Assembly (NCBI GenBank): GCA_019114585.1 | Contig: DXFE01000018.1 | Coordinates: 1 to 64,000 of the forward strand | Origin: Gemmiger_A avium | GTDB taxonomy: Bacteria > Bacillota > Clostridia > Oscillospirales > Ruminococcaceae | Direction: 5' to 3' | Length of the DNA stretch: 64,000 nucleotides | Part shown: positions 49,824 to 58,443 of the stretch, one piece after another | Position numbering within the stretch: position 1 is the stretch's first letter | How the letters are laid out: each line of letters begins with the position of its first letter | Translations under genes and position numbers: made by a program | Notes under the pieces: model-generated | What the model was told of the DNA's origin: nothing | What the model saw: the letters and a program-made list of their open reading frames with translations, nothing else | The model's database searches: none

Positions 49824-50558
49824 ATGAAAGAAAACCGATACGACGACAAGACCTTTTTTGACAAATACGGCCAGATGGCCCGGTCCCGGCTGGGGCTGGC
49901 CGGGGCAGGGGAGTGGACCTGCCTGCGGGCGCTGCTGCCCGACCTGACCGGTGCGCAGGTGCTGGATCTGGGCTGCGGCTACGGCTGGCACTGCAAGTAC
50001 GCCGCCGAACAGGGGGCGGCCCGGGTGCTGGGCACCGATCTGTCCGAGCGGATGCTGGCCGAGGCCCAGACCCGCAACCCGGACCCCCGGGTGGAATACC
50101 GCCGGGCGGCCATGGAGGACCTGGACTTTGCCCCGGAAAGCTTTGATCTGGTGTTCAGCTCGCTGGCGCTGCACTATGTGGCCGACCTGGCCCCGCTGAT
50201 GGAGCGCATCGCCAAATGGCTGCGGCCGGGCGGGCATCTGGTGTTCTCGGCGGAACATCCGGTGTACACCTGCCGCCCCGAACAGGACTGGTGGTACGAC
50301 GAGGCGGGGAACATCCTGCACTTCCCGGTGGACCGGTATTTTGAGGAGGGCAAGCGCACCGCCACCTTTCTGGGGGAGCAGGTGGTGAAATACCACCGCA
50401 CCCTGACCGGCTGGCTGGACCCGGTGCTGGCCGCGGGCCTGACGCTGGAACGGGTGGCGGAACCCACCCCGCCCCCGGAGATGCTGGATATCCCCGGCAT
50501 GCGGGACGAACTGCGCCGCCCCATGATGCTGCTGGTGCGGGCGCGAAAACCCCTGTAA
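49824..50558 (+). CDS. Class I SAM-dependent methyltransferase
   Basis: 244 residues from the ATG at 49824 (AGGAGATACCCTT upstream). KTFFDKYGQMARSRLGLAGA, motif I VLDLGCGYGWHCKYA, LGTDLSERMLAEA, motif with FDLVFSSLALHYV, WLRPGGHLVFSAEHPVY. UbiE/COQ5-like small-molecule enzyme with a C-terminal insertion (YHRTLTGWLDPVL). The substrate is not predictable. Ends in composite repeat 50569-50672. Confidence 0.87.
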   Translation: MKENRYDDKTFFDKYGQMARSRLGLAGAGEWTCLRALLPDLTGAQVLDLGCGYGWHCKYAAEQGAARVLGTDLSERMLAEAQTRNPDPRVEYRRAAMEDLDFAPESFDLVFSSLALHYVADLAPLMERIAKWLRPGGHLVFSAEHPVYTCRPEQDWWYDEAGNILHFPVDRYFEEGKRTATFLGEQVVKYHRTLTGWLDPVLAAGLTLERVAEPTPPPEMLDIPGMRDELRRPMMLLVRARKPL

Positions 50559-50568
50559 CCGTAAAAAA

Positions 50569-50672
50569 CAAGGCCGGTGCGTACACGGATACGCACCGGC
50601 CTTGCTTTTTGTTTTTTTCGAGGGCCGAGTATTCGGCCCGACAGATGGGGGGCTGGGGGACTGGTCCCCCAG
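50569..50672. repeat. Composite repeat C-A-B
   Basis: C is CAAGGCCGGTGCGTA / TACGCACCGGCCTTG (50569-50604) with a following T-run. A is GGGCCGA/TCGGCCC (50622-50639). B is CTGGGGGAC/GTCCCCCAG with loop TG (50653-50672). C matches the partial hairpin at the window start. It lies between convergent genes and should act as a two-way terminator. Confidence 0.8.
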
Positions 50673-50681
50673 ATTGGCATA

Positions 50682-52535
50682 TCAGCCCGCGGTGTCCGCG
50701 AACTGGCTCTGGTAGAGTTCGGCGTAGAAGCCGCCCTTGGCCAGCAATTCGTCGTGATTGCCGGTTTCCACGATATCGCCGTCCCGCATCACCAGGATGA
50801 TGTCGGCGTTGCGGATGGTGGACAGCCGGTGCGCAATGATAAAGCTGGTACGCCCGGCGGTCAGGGCGTCCATGGCCCGCTGGATGCTCAGCTCGGTGCG
50901 GGTATCCACGCTGGAGGTGGCCTCGTCCAGGATCAGCACCTTCGGGTCGGAGATGATGGTGCGGGCGATGGTCAGCAGCTGTTTCTGGCCCTGGCTGATG
51001 TTGCTGGCTTCCTCGTTCAAAATGGTGTCATACCCGTCGGGCAGGGTGTGCACGAAATGATCCACCTGCGCCGCTTTGGCCGCGGCGTAGACCTCCTCGT
51101 CGGTGGCGTCCAGCCGGCCGAACCGGATGTTCTCCCGGATGGTGCCGCTGTACAGCCAGGTATCCTGCAATACCATGCCGAAGGTATCCCGCAGATCGCC
51201 CCGGGCGTACTGGCGCAGGTCGTAGCCGTCCAGCAGGATGGCGCCCTCGGTCACATCATAGAACCGCATCAGCAGCTTGACCATGGTGGTCTTGCCCGCG
51301 CCGGTGGGGCCCACGATGGCCACCTTGGTGCCCGGCTTGACCATGGCCGAGAAATCATGAATGATCGTCTTTTCCGGCAGATAGCCGAACTGCACATGGG
51401 CAAACCACACCGCACCCTCGGCCTTGTCGGCAGGCACCGGGGCGGGCGGGTCGGCGGGTTCCTCTTCCTCCGCCAGGAAAGCAAACACCCGCTCGGCGGC
51501 CGCGGCGGTCTGCTGCAGCACGTTGGAGATGTTGGCGATCTGGGTGATCGGCTGGGTGAACTGCCGCACATACTGGGTGAACGCCTGGATGTCGCCCACC
51601 GTGATGGAGCCGTTCAGGGTCAGGAACCCGCCCAGCACACAGATGGCCACATAGCCCAGGTTGCCCACAAAGTTCATCAGAGGCATCATCATGCCGCTGA
51701 GGAACTGGCTCTTCCAGCCCGCCTTGTACAGGTCCTGGTTCAGCTTTTCAAAGGTCTCGATGCTCTCCTGCTGGCCGTTGAAGGCGGTCAGGATCACGTG
51801 GCCGCCGTACATCTCCTCCACGTGGCCGTTCACATGGCCCAGCATCTCCTGCTGGCGGCGGAAAAACGGCTGGCTGCGGCGCACCACCTGGCTGACGATC
51901 AGCACGCTGACCGGCAGGATGCACAGCGCCACCAGGGTCATCACCGGGCTGATGGTGAGCATCATCACCAGCACGCCGATCAGGGCGGCCACGTTGGTCA
52001 CGATCTGGGACAGGCTCTGGTTCAGGGTCTGGGTCACCGTGTCCACATCGTTGGTGATGCGGCTGAGCACCTCGCCGCTCTGCACCCGGTCAAAGTAGGA
52101 CAGGGGCAGCTTGTCGATCTTGTTGCTGATGTCCCGGCGCATGGAATAGCTGATCTTGGTGGCCACGCCGCTCATCAGCCAGCCCTGCAGATAGCTCAGC
52201 AGGGCGCTGGCCAGATACAGCGCCGCCAGGGTGAGCAGAATGGTGCCGATCACCCCGAAATCAATGCCGCCGGTACCGGTGAGCATGGCGATCAGGCCGT
52301 TGAACAGCTCGGTGGTGGCGCGGCCCAGGATCTTGGGCCCGAAGATGGAGAACACGGTGCTGGCGGCGGCGCAGACCAGCGCCACCACGATACCGGGCAA
52401 AAACGGCGCCAGATATCCCAGCAGTTTTTTCATGGAACCTTTGAAATCCCGGGCCTTTTCCCCGGGCATCATGCCGCCGGGGCCGTGGCCGCCCGGCCGC
52501 GGGCCCATCGGACGATGGTTGGTATTGGCTGCCAT
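50682..52535 (-). CDS. ABC exporter half with canonical ATPase site residues
   Basis: 617 residues: a 75-residue N-terminus with the Gly/Pro-rich MGPRPGGHGPGGMMPGEKA (about 5-23), six helices, and an ATPase with Walker A GPTGAGKTT, signature ISQGQKQLLTIAR, Walker B VLILDEATSSVD with the catalytic Glu, and H-loop IIAHRLSTI. The partner (52535-54685) has an Asp at that Glu, so the two make a heterodimer of TM287/288 type with one active site. Coupled to it by a TAATG overlap at 52535. Confidence 0.9.
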   Translation of the reverse strand: MAANTNHRPMGPRPGGHGPGGMMPGEKARDFKGSMKKLLGYLAPFLPGIVVALVCAAASTVFSIFGPKILGRATTELFNGLIAMLTGTGGIDFGVIGTILLTLAALYLASALLSYLQGWLMSGVATKISYSMRRDISNKIDKLPLSYFDRVQSGEVLSRITNDVDTVTQTLNQSLSQIVTNVAALIGVLVMMLTISPVMTLVALCILPVSVLIVSQVVRRSQPFFRRQQEMLGHVNGHVEEMYGGHVILTAFNGQQESIETFEKLNQDLYKAGWKSQFLSGMMMPLMNFVGNLGYVAICVLGGFLTLNGSITVGDIQAFTQYVRQFTQPITQIANISNVLQQTAAAAERVFAFLAEEEEPADPPAPVPADKAEGAVWFAHVQFGYLPEKTIIHDFSAMVKPGTKVAIVGPTGAGKTTMVKLLMRFYDVTEGAILLDGYDLRQYARGDLRDTFGMVLQDTWLYSGTIRENIRFGRLDATDEEVYAAAKAAQVDHFVHTLPDGYDTILNEEASNISQGQKQLLTIARTIISDPKVLILDEATSSVDTRTELSIQRAMDALTAGRTSFIIAHRLSTIRNADIILVMRDGDIVETGNHDELLAKGGFYAELYQSQFADTAG

Positions 52536-54685
52536 TATCCCAATTCCTCCTTTGAAAGCTGGCTCTGGGCGATCTCCCGGTATTCGGGGCAGGTGCGGAG
52601 CAGCTGCTCATGGGTGCCCTTGCCCACCACGCGGCCCTCGTCCAGCACGATGATCTGCTGCGCGTGCATGATGGTGCTGACCCGCTGGGCCACGATCAGC
52701 ACGGTGGCGTCCTGGGTCCAGGGCCGCAGCGCGGTGCGCAGCGCCGCGTCGGTCTTGAAATCCAGCGCGGAGAAGGTATCGTCAAAAATATAGATCGGGG
52801 CTTTCTTCACCAGCGCCCGGGCGATGGACAGGCGCTGCCGCTGCCCGCCGGACACGTTGGTGCCCCCCTGGCTGACCGGCGCGTCCATGCCGCCGGGCAG
52901 TTTATCCACAAACTCGGTGGCCTGGGCCACCGCGGCCGCCGCCCGCAGGGTCTCGTCGTCGGCGTTTTCGTCGCCGGTGCGCAGGTTGGAGGCGATGGTG
53001 CCGCTGAACAACAGGCCCTTCTGGGGCACATAGCCGATGGCCGCGCGCAGATCCTGCTGGCGCAGCTGCCGCACATCCACCCCGTCGATCAGCACCTGGC
53101 CCTCGGTGGCGTCATAGAACCGGGGAATCAGGTTGATCAGGGTGGACTTGCCCGAACCGGTGGAGCCGATAAAGGCGGTGGTCTCGCCGGGGCGGGCAGT
53201 GAAGCTGATATGCTCCAGCACGTCCGCGTCCGCGCCGCCGTACCGGAAGCTCACGTCCCTGAACTCCACCACGCCCTTGACCGGCTGGTTCATGGGCACG
53301 GGGCTTTCCGGGTCGGCCACGGAATTTTCGGTGTCCAGCACCTGGCAGATACGGTCGGCCGAGACGCTGGCACGGGGCACCAGAATGAACATCAGGCTGA
53401 TGAACAGGAAGCTCATGATCACCTGCATGGCGTACTGGATAAAGGCCATCATATCGCCCACCTGCAGACTGCTGGCAGCGATCTGCTTGCCGCCGAACCA
53501 GACGATCAGCAGGCTGATGCCGTTCATCACCAGGGTCATCACCGGCAGCATGGTGGCCATGGCCCGGTTGACGAACAGGGTGTTGCCGGTCAGGTCCTTG
53601 TTGGCGGAATCAAACCGCTTCTGCATAAAGTCCTGGTTGGCAAAGGCCCGCACCACCATCAGGCCGGACAACTCCTCCCGGCTGACCAGGTTGAGCCGGT
53701 CCACCAGGCTCTGCATCTTTTTGAACCGGGGCAGCGCCACCTTGAACAGCACCAGGATCAACGTGAGCATCAGAGCCAGCGCCAGCGCCAGCACCCAGGC
53801 CAGCTGGGGGCATTTGCGCAGGCCCATGATCAGGCCGCCCAGGCCCATGATGGGCGCAAAGCAGAGCATCCGCAGGCCCACGCTCAAAAAGTTCTGCACC
53901 TGGGTGATGTCGTTGGTGGAACGGGTGATCAGGCTGGCGGTGGAGAACTGGTCCATCTCCGCGTTATTGAAATAGGTGACCCGGGTGAACACGTCCCGGC
54001 GCAGATCCCGGCCCACGCCCGCGCCCAGACGGGACAGGCAGAAGCCCGCGCTGATGGCGCAGGCGGTGAGCAGCAGGGTCAGCCCCAGCATCCGCACACC
54101 CACCGACAGGATATACCCGGTCTGGATGGCGTCGGTGTCGGCGCCCAGGGTCTGGCAGAACCGCTTGACCAGCACCGCACCGGTCTGGCCCAGCAGGCTG
54201 TCCGGGGTAACGGCGGCGGTGTTTACCGCCTCGTCAATGTCGCTCTGGTCCAGGGCGGCCAGGGCCGCCGGGTCCATGGCCGAAGCCCCCGCCGCCTGCA
54301 CCAGGGCATAGGCCGCCCGGGAAAAGGCCCCGTTGGCCCCGCTGTCCTCGGCGTCGGCGGCCAGCACCCAGTCGCTTTCGGTCAGATTCGGGTAGGTTTT
54401 CTGCCAGTGGGCCAGGCCCTCGGCGCTCTCGCCCGCGGATACATAAGCCGCCGCCACGGCGGCCGCGTCGTCCTCGTTCATGAACCGCTGCATCAGGGCC
54501 ATGCTCGCCGCGTCGATCGCCTCCGGGGCGGACTGGGTAATACCGCCCTGCTGCAGGCCCACATTCACGATGTCGCTCATGTAGTTGGGCAGGGTCAGCT
54601 CCAGCATGGCCTGCCCGAACAGCAGCAGGATCGCCGCCGCCAGCAGGCCCAGATAGGGCTTCATATAGCGTTTCAGTTTCAGCAT
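52535..54685 (-). CDS. ABC exporter half with degenerate ATPase site and extracellular insertion
   Basis: 716 residues, about 110-130 longer than usual because of an insertion between helices 1 and 2 (about residues 45-185, containing YVSAGESAEGLAHW and AYALVQAAGASAMD), which should sit outside the membrane. The ATPase has Walker A GSTGSGKST, signature VSGGQRQRLSIARAL, and Walker B IYIFDDTFSALD, with Asp where the catalytic Glu should be. Follows the marR gene with 7 nt overlap; the efflux substrate is probably a toxic or signal compound. Confidence 0.9.
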   Translation of the reverse strand: MLKLKRYMKPYLGLLAAAILLLFGQAMLELTLPNYMSDIVNVGLQQGGITQSAPEAIDAASMALMQRFMNEDDAAAVAAAYVSAGESAEGLAHWQKTYPNLTESDWVLAADAEDSGANGAFSRAAYALVQAAGASAMDPAALAALDQSDIDEAVNTAAVTPDSLLGQTGAVLVKRFCQTLGADTDAIQTGYILSVGVRMLGLTLLLTACAISAGFCLSRLGAGVGRDLRRDVFTRVTYFNNAEMDQFSTASLITRSTNDITQVQNFLSVGLRMLCFAPIMGLGGLIMGLRKCPQLAWVLALALALMLTLILVLFKVALPRFKKMQSLVDRLNLVSREELSGLMVVRAFANQDFMQKRFDSANKDLTGNTLFVNRAMATMLPVMTLVMNGISLLIVWFGGKQIAASSLQVGDMMAFIQYAMQVIMSFLFISLMFILVPRASVSADRICQVLDTENSVADPESPVPMNQPVKGVVEFRDVSFRYGGADADVLEHISFTARPGETTAFIGSTGSGKSTLINLIPRFYDATEGQVLIDGVDVRQLRQQDLRAAIGYVPQKGLLFSGTIASNLRTGDENADDETLRAAAAVAQATEFVDKLPGGMDAPVSQGGTNVSGGQRQRLSIARALVKKAPIYIFDDTFSALDFKTDAALRTALRPWTQDATVLIVAQRVSTIMHAQQIIVLDEGRVVGKGTHEQLLRTCPEYREIAQSQLSKEELG

Positions 54686-55203
54686 ACAGAATCTCCTTCC
54701 CGGGCGGGGTCGCCCGCGTTGCTCTGTTCCATCAGGTCCGCCAGCCTTTCCAGCAGGGCCAGCAGTTCATCCATCGACTGCTCGCCCATACCGGCCAGGA
54801 TCTGCTCCATCCGGCAGGTAATGTTGCGCCGTGCCTGCTCCAGCAGCTGACGCCCGGCGAGGGTCACCCGCAGCAGCGCCGCCCGCCGGTCGGTGGGGTG
54901 GGGCAGACGCTCCACATAACCCAGGGCTTCCATCCGGCTGACCCGCTGGCTCAGCGCCGGCACCGTCTGCCCCATGACCGCCGCCACCTCCGACAGGCTG
55001 ACCCCGGCGCTTTCCTCCGGGGGCGGCAATGTGGCGCTGAGCAGCCCCGCCCCGTGGGGCGGACGCCCGCCGTATAAAATCACCATCAGGGTGGCGAACT
55101 GGGATTTGCTTACCCCCGCACAGGGGATCACTTCGCTCCAGGCGCGGCGCATCCGGTCCATGGTCAGGAACATCTGCAGCGCCCGGCTTGTATCGTTTTC
55201 CAT
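54679..55203 (-). CDS. MarR-family transcriptional regulator
   Basis: 174 residues from the ATG at 55203 (GGGAGG upstream). Winged helix with SLSEVAAVMGQTVPALSQRV as recognition region and ALGYVERLPHPTDRRAALLRV as the wing with D-R-R. Helices on both ends form the dimer. It overlaps the ABC gene, and the operator-like palindrome at 55220-55234 lies just downstream of its promoter, so autorepression relieved by a ligand is likely. Confidence 0.9.
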   Translation of the reverse strand: MENDTSRALQMFLTMDRMRRAWSEVIPCAGVSKSQFATLMVILYGGRPPHGAGLLSATLPPPEESAGVSLSEVAAVMGQTVPALSQRVSRMEALGYVERLPHPTDRRAALLRVTLAGRQLLEQARRNITCRMEQILAGMGEQSMDELLALLERLADLMEQSNAGDPAREGDSVC

Positions 55204-55219
55204 GGCTGCCTCCCGTAAA

Positions 55220-55234
55220 GTTAAGTACGTTAAC
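55220..55234. promoter_or_regulatory. Probable MarR operator
   Basis: GTTAA-N5-TTAAC, a 15 bp inverted repeat between the marR transcription start and its ribosome site. Confidence 0.5.
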
Positions 55235-55249
55235 CATTCAGCGTGGACC

Positions 55250-55277
55250 ATTGTAGCACCGCCGCACAGCAAGTCAA
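55250..55277 (-). promoter_or_regulatory. Promoter of the marR-ABC operon
   Basis: -35 TTGACT (55272-55277), 16 nt, -10 TACAAT (55250-55255) on the minus strand. Confidence 0.6.
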
Positions 55278-55321
55278 GACATGTTCCAAAAAGTTTACGC
55301 GGCGTTCATATTTTCGCCGCC

Positions 55322-55376
55322 TTGCAAAATATACTTTTTTAGTGTATTATAAACACAGCTGGCGGTTTGTCCGCCA
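55322..55376 (+). promoter_or_regulatory. Promoter of the ZIP transporter with 5'-end hairpin
   Basis: -35 TTGCAA (55322-55327), 17 nt, -10 TATTAT (55345-55350). A hairpin TGGCGG/CCGCCA at 55360-55376 would lie at the 5' end of the mRNA. The remaining leader to ATG 55441 is AT-rich. A metal-responsive regulator site was not recognised. Confidence 0.5.
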
Positions 55377-55440
55377 TATACAGATAGTATAGGTTTTACG
55401 CGGAGGAGAATTCCGTTTTGCAGGAAAGGAGCACATAACC

Positions 55441-56235
55441 ATGAACAGCGCGATTCTTTGGGCGGCGGCGGGCACAGGGTTCACCTTTTTGATGACCAGC
55501 CTGGGCGCGGCCACGGTATTTTTGTTCCGGGGCAGTATCACCCGGAAGATGCAGCAGGGATTTCTGGGTTTTGCGGCGGGGGTGATGATCGCGGCCTCGG
55601 TGTGGAGCCTGCTGATCCCGGCGATCGAACAGGCCGAGGCAGCGGGCGGGCCGGGCTGGCTGCCCGCCGCGGGCGGCTTTGTGCTGGGGGTAGGGTTTTT
55701 GCTGGCGCTGGATCACCTGATGCCGCACCTGCACCCGGGGGCGGCCCAGTGCGAGGGCCCGTCCTGCGGCTGGCGGCGCACCACCCTGCTGGTGAGCGCG
55801 GTGACCCTGCACAACATTCCGGAGGGTATGGCGGTGGGCCTGAGCTTCGCCCTGGCGGCCCAGACCGGTGAGCCGGCAGCGCTGGCCACCGCGCTGGCGC
55901 TGGCGGCGGGCATGGGCATCCAGAACTTCCCGGAGGGGGCGGCCATCTCGTTGCCGCTGCGGCAGGAAGGGCTTTCCCGCACCCGCAGTTTTGTGTACGG
56001 AAGCCTGTCGGGGGTGGTGGAACCGGTGTTCGGCATGGCGGTGGTGCTGGCGGCGGGCGGCATCCAGCCGCTGATGCCCTGGCTGCTGGCCTTTGCCGCC
56101 GGCGCCATGCTCTACGTGGTGGCCGAGGAACTGATCCCCGAAGCCCACCTGGGCGAGCACTCCCACCCCGGCACCCTGGGCGTCATGGCCGGCTTCCTGG
56201 CCATGATGGTGCTGGACGTGGCGTTAGGCGGGTAA
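55441..56235 (+). CDS. ZIP-family divalent metal transporter
   Basis: 264 residues with about eight helices. Binuclear metal-site helices carry VTLHNIPEGMAVGLSF (H-N-x-P-E-G, helix 4) and GIQNFPEGAAISLPL (N-x-P-E-G, helix 5), as in GufA-like bacterial ZIPs. The central loop has HLMPHLHPGAAQCEG with three His, a possible metal sensor. It takes up Zn, Fe or Mn. The TAA stop is directly followed by a D element. Confidence 0.92.
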   Translation: MNSAILWAAAGTGFTFLMTSLGAATVFLFRGSITRKMQQGFLGFAAGVMIAASVWSLLIPAIEQAEAAGGPGWLPAAGGFVLGVGFLLALDHLMPHLHPGAAQCEGPSCGWRRTTLLVSAVTLHNIPEGMAVGLSFALAAQTGEPAALATALALAAGMGIQNFPEGAAISLPLRQEGLSRTRSFVYGSLSGVVEPVFGMAVVLAAGGIQPLMPWLLAFAAGAMLYVVAEELIPEAHLGEHSHPGTLGVMAGFLAMMVLDVALGG

Positions 56236-56530
56236 CAGCTGCGAGATGAATCGGCACCCAAAGGGTGCCGATGAATCCGCAGATGTCCCGGTTACGCAGC
56301 GGACGGGTGTGAAGGGCTGTGGGGGCCGGGCCGCGAGGCGGCCCGGGTGGCGCAGCCATTTATCCCACAGCCCGCAACACTCGGTAGCGGCCCGGGGCGG
56401 TAACCTCATCAACTCTGCTACTCTCAAAGGGGCGCACCGCCTAAACTGTACAGGCGGGTAACAGCTGTGCGGTGAATCGGCCCTCAAAGAGGGCCGATGA
56501 GCCCACAGATGTCCCGGTAGCGGCCCGCAC
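56236..56530 (+). repeat. Structured D element, copy 2 (full unit plus deleted second unit)
   Basis: Hairpin I at 56239-56282: CTGCG-A-GAT-GA-ATCGGCACCC / GGGTGCCGAT-GA-ATC-CGCAG. A perfect 10 bp long-range helix GGGCTGTGGG (56314-56323) with CCCACAGCCC (56364-56373) encloses CCGGGCCGC/GCGGCCCGG (56326-56346) and TGGC-GCA-GCCA (56348-56358), plus ATTTAT. A second hairpin I (CTGTG-C-GGT-GA... at 56465-56508) is fused directly to the 3' end sequence. It starts immediately after the ZIP stop codon. The first 226 nt equal one unit plus spacer. No gene seen in 56236-56694. Confidence 0.78.
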
Positions 56531-56562
56531 GCACAGCCTGAATTATAAATAATTTCCGGGGG

Positions 56563-56591
56563 TATGGGGGGAATCGTTGATTCCCCCCATA
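56563..56591. repeat. Composite repeat hairpin B alone
   Basis: TATGGGGGGAATC/GATTCCCCCCATA, identical to B at 20822, followed by ATTGGCCATATCAG as in other copies. Confidence 0.75.
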
Positions 56592-56621
56592 TTGGCCATA
56601 TCAGCCTATATAGCCCCCCGT

Positions 56622-56650
56622 TTGCGCACCGCCCGCGGGAGTGCTATAAT
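56622..56650 (+). promoter_or_regulatory. Promoter of the second ABC exporter operon
   Basis: -35 TTGCGC (56622-56627), 17 nt, -10 TATAAT (56645-56650), 45 nt before ATG 56695. Confidence 0.6.
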
Positions 56651-56694
56651 AAGGGGTGTTTTTTTGATGAATCCTGTGTCGGAGGAACATACTT

Positions 56695-58443
56695 ATGGAA
56701 CACTCCATCTGGAGATACCTGAAGGCCTACCGCACCGACTGTGTGCTGGGGCCTTTGTGCAAGCTGATTGAGGCCACGCTGGAACTGTTTGTTCCGGTGG
56801 TGATGGCCTCCATCATTGATCAGGGCGTGCGGATGAGCGACACTCCCTACGTACTGCGGATGTGCGGCGTGCTGGTTCTGCTGGGCGCGGCGGGTCTGGG
56901 CTTTTCGGTGGCCGGGCAGTTCTTCTCTGCCCGGGCGGCGGTGGGCTTTTCCGGCAAGCTGCGCAGCGCGCTGTTTGCCCACGTGCAGTCCTTCAGCTAT
57001 GCGGCCATGGACGCCCAGGGCGCGCCTACCCTGATCACCCGCATGACCAGCGACATCAACCAGGTGCAGAGCGGCCTGAACATGGCTCTGCGCCTGTTTC
57101 TGCGCAGCCCGTTCGTGGTGCTGGGCTCGGTGCTGGCGGCCTTTCTGATCGACGTGCGCAGCGCGGTGATCTTTGCCGTGGTGGTGCCGCTGATCAGCCT
57201 GGTGATCGCCGGGGTTCTGTGGTGGACCATGCCCCGCTATAAAAACGTGCAGGCCGCCCTGGACAAGGTGCTGGGCCTGACGCGGGAAAACCTGACCGGC
57301 GTGCGGGTGATCCGCGCTTTCGGCCAGGAGGACGCCCAGGTGGAGCAGTTCGCCGTGCGCAACGAGGACCTGACCAACCGCCAGCTGCGGGTGGGCGCGG
57401 TGAGCGCCCTGATGAACCCGGGCACCTACGTGCTGCTGAACCTGGCGGCGGTGGTGCTGATCCAGCAGGGGGCCTGGCGGGTGGACGGCGGCGCCATCAC
57501 CCAGGGCCAGCTGGTGGCCCTGCTGGGCTACATGACCCAGATCTCGGTGGAGCTGATCAAGCTGGCCAACACCATCATCCTGTCCAGCAAGGCGCTGGCC
57601 TGCGCCGCCCGTGTGGAGAGCGTACTGAAGGTGGACGGCGCCATGCCTGCCCCCGCGGCGCCCCAGGCGGCCCCCGCCCGGCCGGATGTGCCGGCGGTGG
57701 AATTCCGCAAGGTATCCATCACCTATCCCGGCGGCGGCGACGACGCGCTGAGCGATGTGACCTTTACCGCCCGGGCCGGGGAGACGGTGGGCATAATCGG
57801 CGGCACCGGCAGCGGCAAATCCACGCTGGTGAACCTGATCCCCCGGTTCTATGACGTGACCGGCGGCGAAGTGCTGGTAAACGGCGTGGACGTGCGCCGG
57901 CAAGACCCGGAAACCCTGCGGGCGGGCATCGGCATTGTGCCCCAGAAATCCCTGCTGTTCAAGGGCACCATCCGGGACAATCTGCACTGGGGCAACCCGG
58001 AGGCGGACGACGCGCAGCTGTGGGCCGCGCTGGAATCCGCCCAGGCTGCCGAAGTGGTGCGGGGCAAGCCCGGCGAACTGGACGCGCCGGTGGAGCAGAG
58101 CGGCCGCAACCTGAGCGGCGGCCAGCGCCAGCGGCTGACCATCGCCCGGGCGCTGGTGCGCCGTCCGGGTATTCTGATCCTGGACGACAGCGCCAGCGCG
58201 CTGGACTATGCCACCGACGCGGCCCTGCGCGGGGCGCTGCGCCGTCTGGACTGGAACCCGGCGGTATTTATTGTAAGCCAGCGGGCGGCTAGCGTGATGC
58301 ATGCCGACCGCATCCTGGTGCTGGAGGACGGCCGTGTGGCCGACATGGGCACCCACGAAGAGCTGCTGGCCCGGTGCGATGTGTACCGGGAGATCTACGA
58401 ATCCCAGTTTGAGCCCAGCCGCAAAGGAGGTGAGGGTGCATGA
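56695..58443 (+). CDS. ABC exporter half with degenerate ATPase site
   Basis: 582 residues, six helices, then an ATPase with Walker A GGTGSGKST, signature NLSGGQRQRLTIARAL, and Walker B ILILDDSASALD, with Asp in place of the catalytic Glu. H-loop is degenerate too: IVSQRAASV has Gln for the switch His. So this half has the non-hydrolytic site of a heterodimer. GGAGGAACATACTT precedes ATG. Its TGA overlaps the next ATG (58440-58443). Confidence 0.9.
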   Translation: MEHSIWRYLKAYRTDCVLGPLCKLIEATLELFVPVVMASIIDQGVRMSDTPYVLRMCGVLVLLGAAGLGFSVAGQFFSARAAVGFSGKLRSALFAHVQSFSYAAMDAQGAPTLITRMTSDINQVQSGLNMALRLFLRSPFVVLGSVLAAFLIDVRSAVIFAVVVPLISLVIAGVLWWTMPRYKNVQAALDKVLGLTRENLTGVRVIRAFGQEDAQVEQFAVRNEDLTNRQLRVGAVSALMNPGTYVLLNLAAVVLIQQGAWRVDGGAITQGQLVALLGYMTQISVELIKLANTIILSSKALACAARVESVLKVDGAMPAPAAPQAAPARPDVPAVEFRKVSITYPGGGDDALSDVTFTARAGETVGIIGGTGSGKSTLVNLIPRFYDVTGGEVLVNGVDVRRQDPETLRAGIGIVPQKSLLFKGTIRDNLHWGNPEADDAQLWAALESAQAAEVVRGKPGELDAPVEQSGRNLSGGQRQRLTIARALVRRPGILILDDSASALDYATDAALRGALRRLDWNPAVFIVSQRAASVMHADRILVLEDGRVADMGTHEELLARCDVYREIYESQFEPSRKGGEGA

